Shown: in pieces, positions 40,194 through 40,211 of the stretch
How positions within the stretch are numbered: position 1 is the first letter of the stretch
Layout: every line of letters starts with the position of its first letter
Source: Clostridia bacterium
GTDB taxonomy: Bacteria > Bacillota > Clostridia > Christensenellales > Aristaeellaceae
Length of the DNA stretch: 40,211 nucleotides
Direction of reading: 5' to 3'
NCBI GenBank assembly: GCA_017470145.1
Contig: JAFUFB010000011.1
Span: 1-40,211, forward strand
Position numbers and translations under genes: made by a program
The notes under the pieces: model-generated
Seen by the model: the letters and a program-made list of their open reading frames with translations, nothing else
Told to the model about the DNA's origin: nothing
The model's database searches: none

Positions 40194-40211
40194 TGTATTG
40201 TATAGGAAACC
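40194..40211 (+). CDS. Possible start of a gene running off the right edge
   Basis: An ATG follows AAGGAG at a suitable distance and the frame stays open for the six codons (M-Y-C-I-G-N) before the window ends. The product cannot be identified. A transposase gene with a hairpin-masked ribosome site is one possibility. Confidence 0.3.

Noticed and set aside
1-40211. tRNA genes, rRNA genes, prophage, toxin-antitoxin or defence systems
   Set aside because: I looked for CCA-type tRNA ends, rRNA-like stretches, integrases, phage structural genes and paired small toxin/antitoxin frames and saw none that could be supported.

Overview
The window looks like chromosome of an anaerobic Clostridia-class member of the Bacillota that lives on plant or host glycans, such as a gut or rumen bacterium. 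The reasons are strong AGGAGG ribosome sites, a Trp T-box, LplB/LplC-type sugar importers that lack their own ATPase, membrane-bound AraC regulators, and several glycoside hydrolases (GH28, GH27, GH38, GH127) without signal peptides. Base composition is fairly GC-rich in genes and AT-rich at promoters. I saw no tRNA, rRNA, CRISPR array or complete insertion sequence.

Layout. 1-4154 (minus): a truncated sensor-regulator, then importer 1 (lplB, lplC, solute-binding protein). 4381-5895 (plus): a divergent GH28 pectin-type hydrolase. 5838-13505: importer 2, with a full-length AraC sensor-regulator and a lipoprotein binding protein on minus and lplB, lplC and a second binding protein on plus. 13637-14958 (minus): GH27 alpha-galactosidase coupled to a tiny zinc-ribbon protein. 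15360-18686 (minus): importer 3 (MalF/MalG type). 18971-22305 (plus): a NifU-like domain protein and a GH38 alpha-mannosidase. 22378-23094 (minus): DUF554 membrane protein. 23426-28984 (plus): MutS-like ATPase, F5/8-type protein, DUF3048 protein and a secreted Gly/Pro-rich protein. 29157-32627 (minus): trpA and trpB behind a Trp T-box, and a rhodanese-TtcA fusion. 32730-38584 (minus): GH127 arabinofuranosidase and a heterodimeric ABC exporter. 38891-39961 (minus): gap.

How it fits together. Oligosaccharides would be made outside the cell, captured by binding proteins, imported through the three permease pairs (probably energised by one shared MsmX-type ATPase encoded elsewhere) and trimmed in the cytoplasm by GH28, GH27, GH38 and GH127. 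The AraC sensors would tune import. A palindromic GCNGAAATTTCNGC motif in the lplB/GH28 intergenic region, with a degenerate copy before the second lplB, is a candidate operator.

The most unusual signal is a family of three structured intergenic elements (11810-11964, 19196-19295 and the minus strand of 15364-15129). Each begins on the stop codon of the preceding gene. Each has a perfect 14-15 bp outer stem whose sequence differs completely between copies, while a small hairpin core with an AGT loop and an AAATT bulge is conserved. A second, covarying hairpin follows, and the third copy is enlarged by two further arms of the same design with a GTA bulge. I do not recognise this element. Other unexplained structure lies upstream of the DUF554 gene, between the exporter and gap, and at the right edge of the window.
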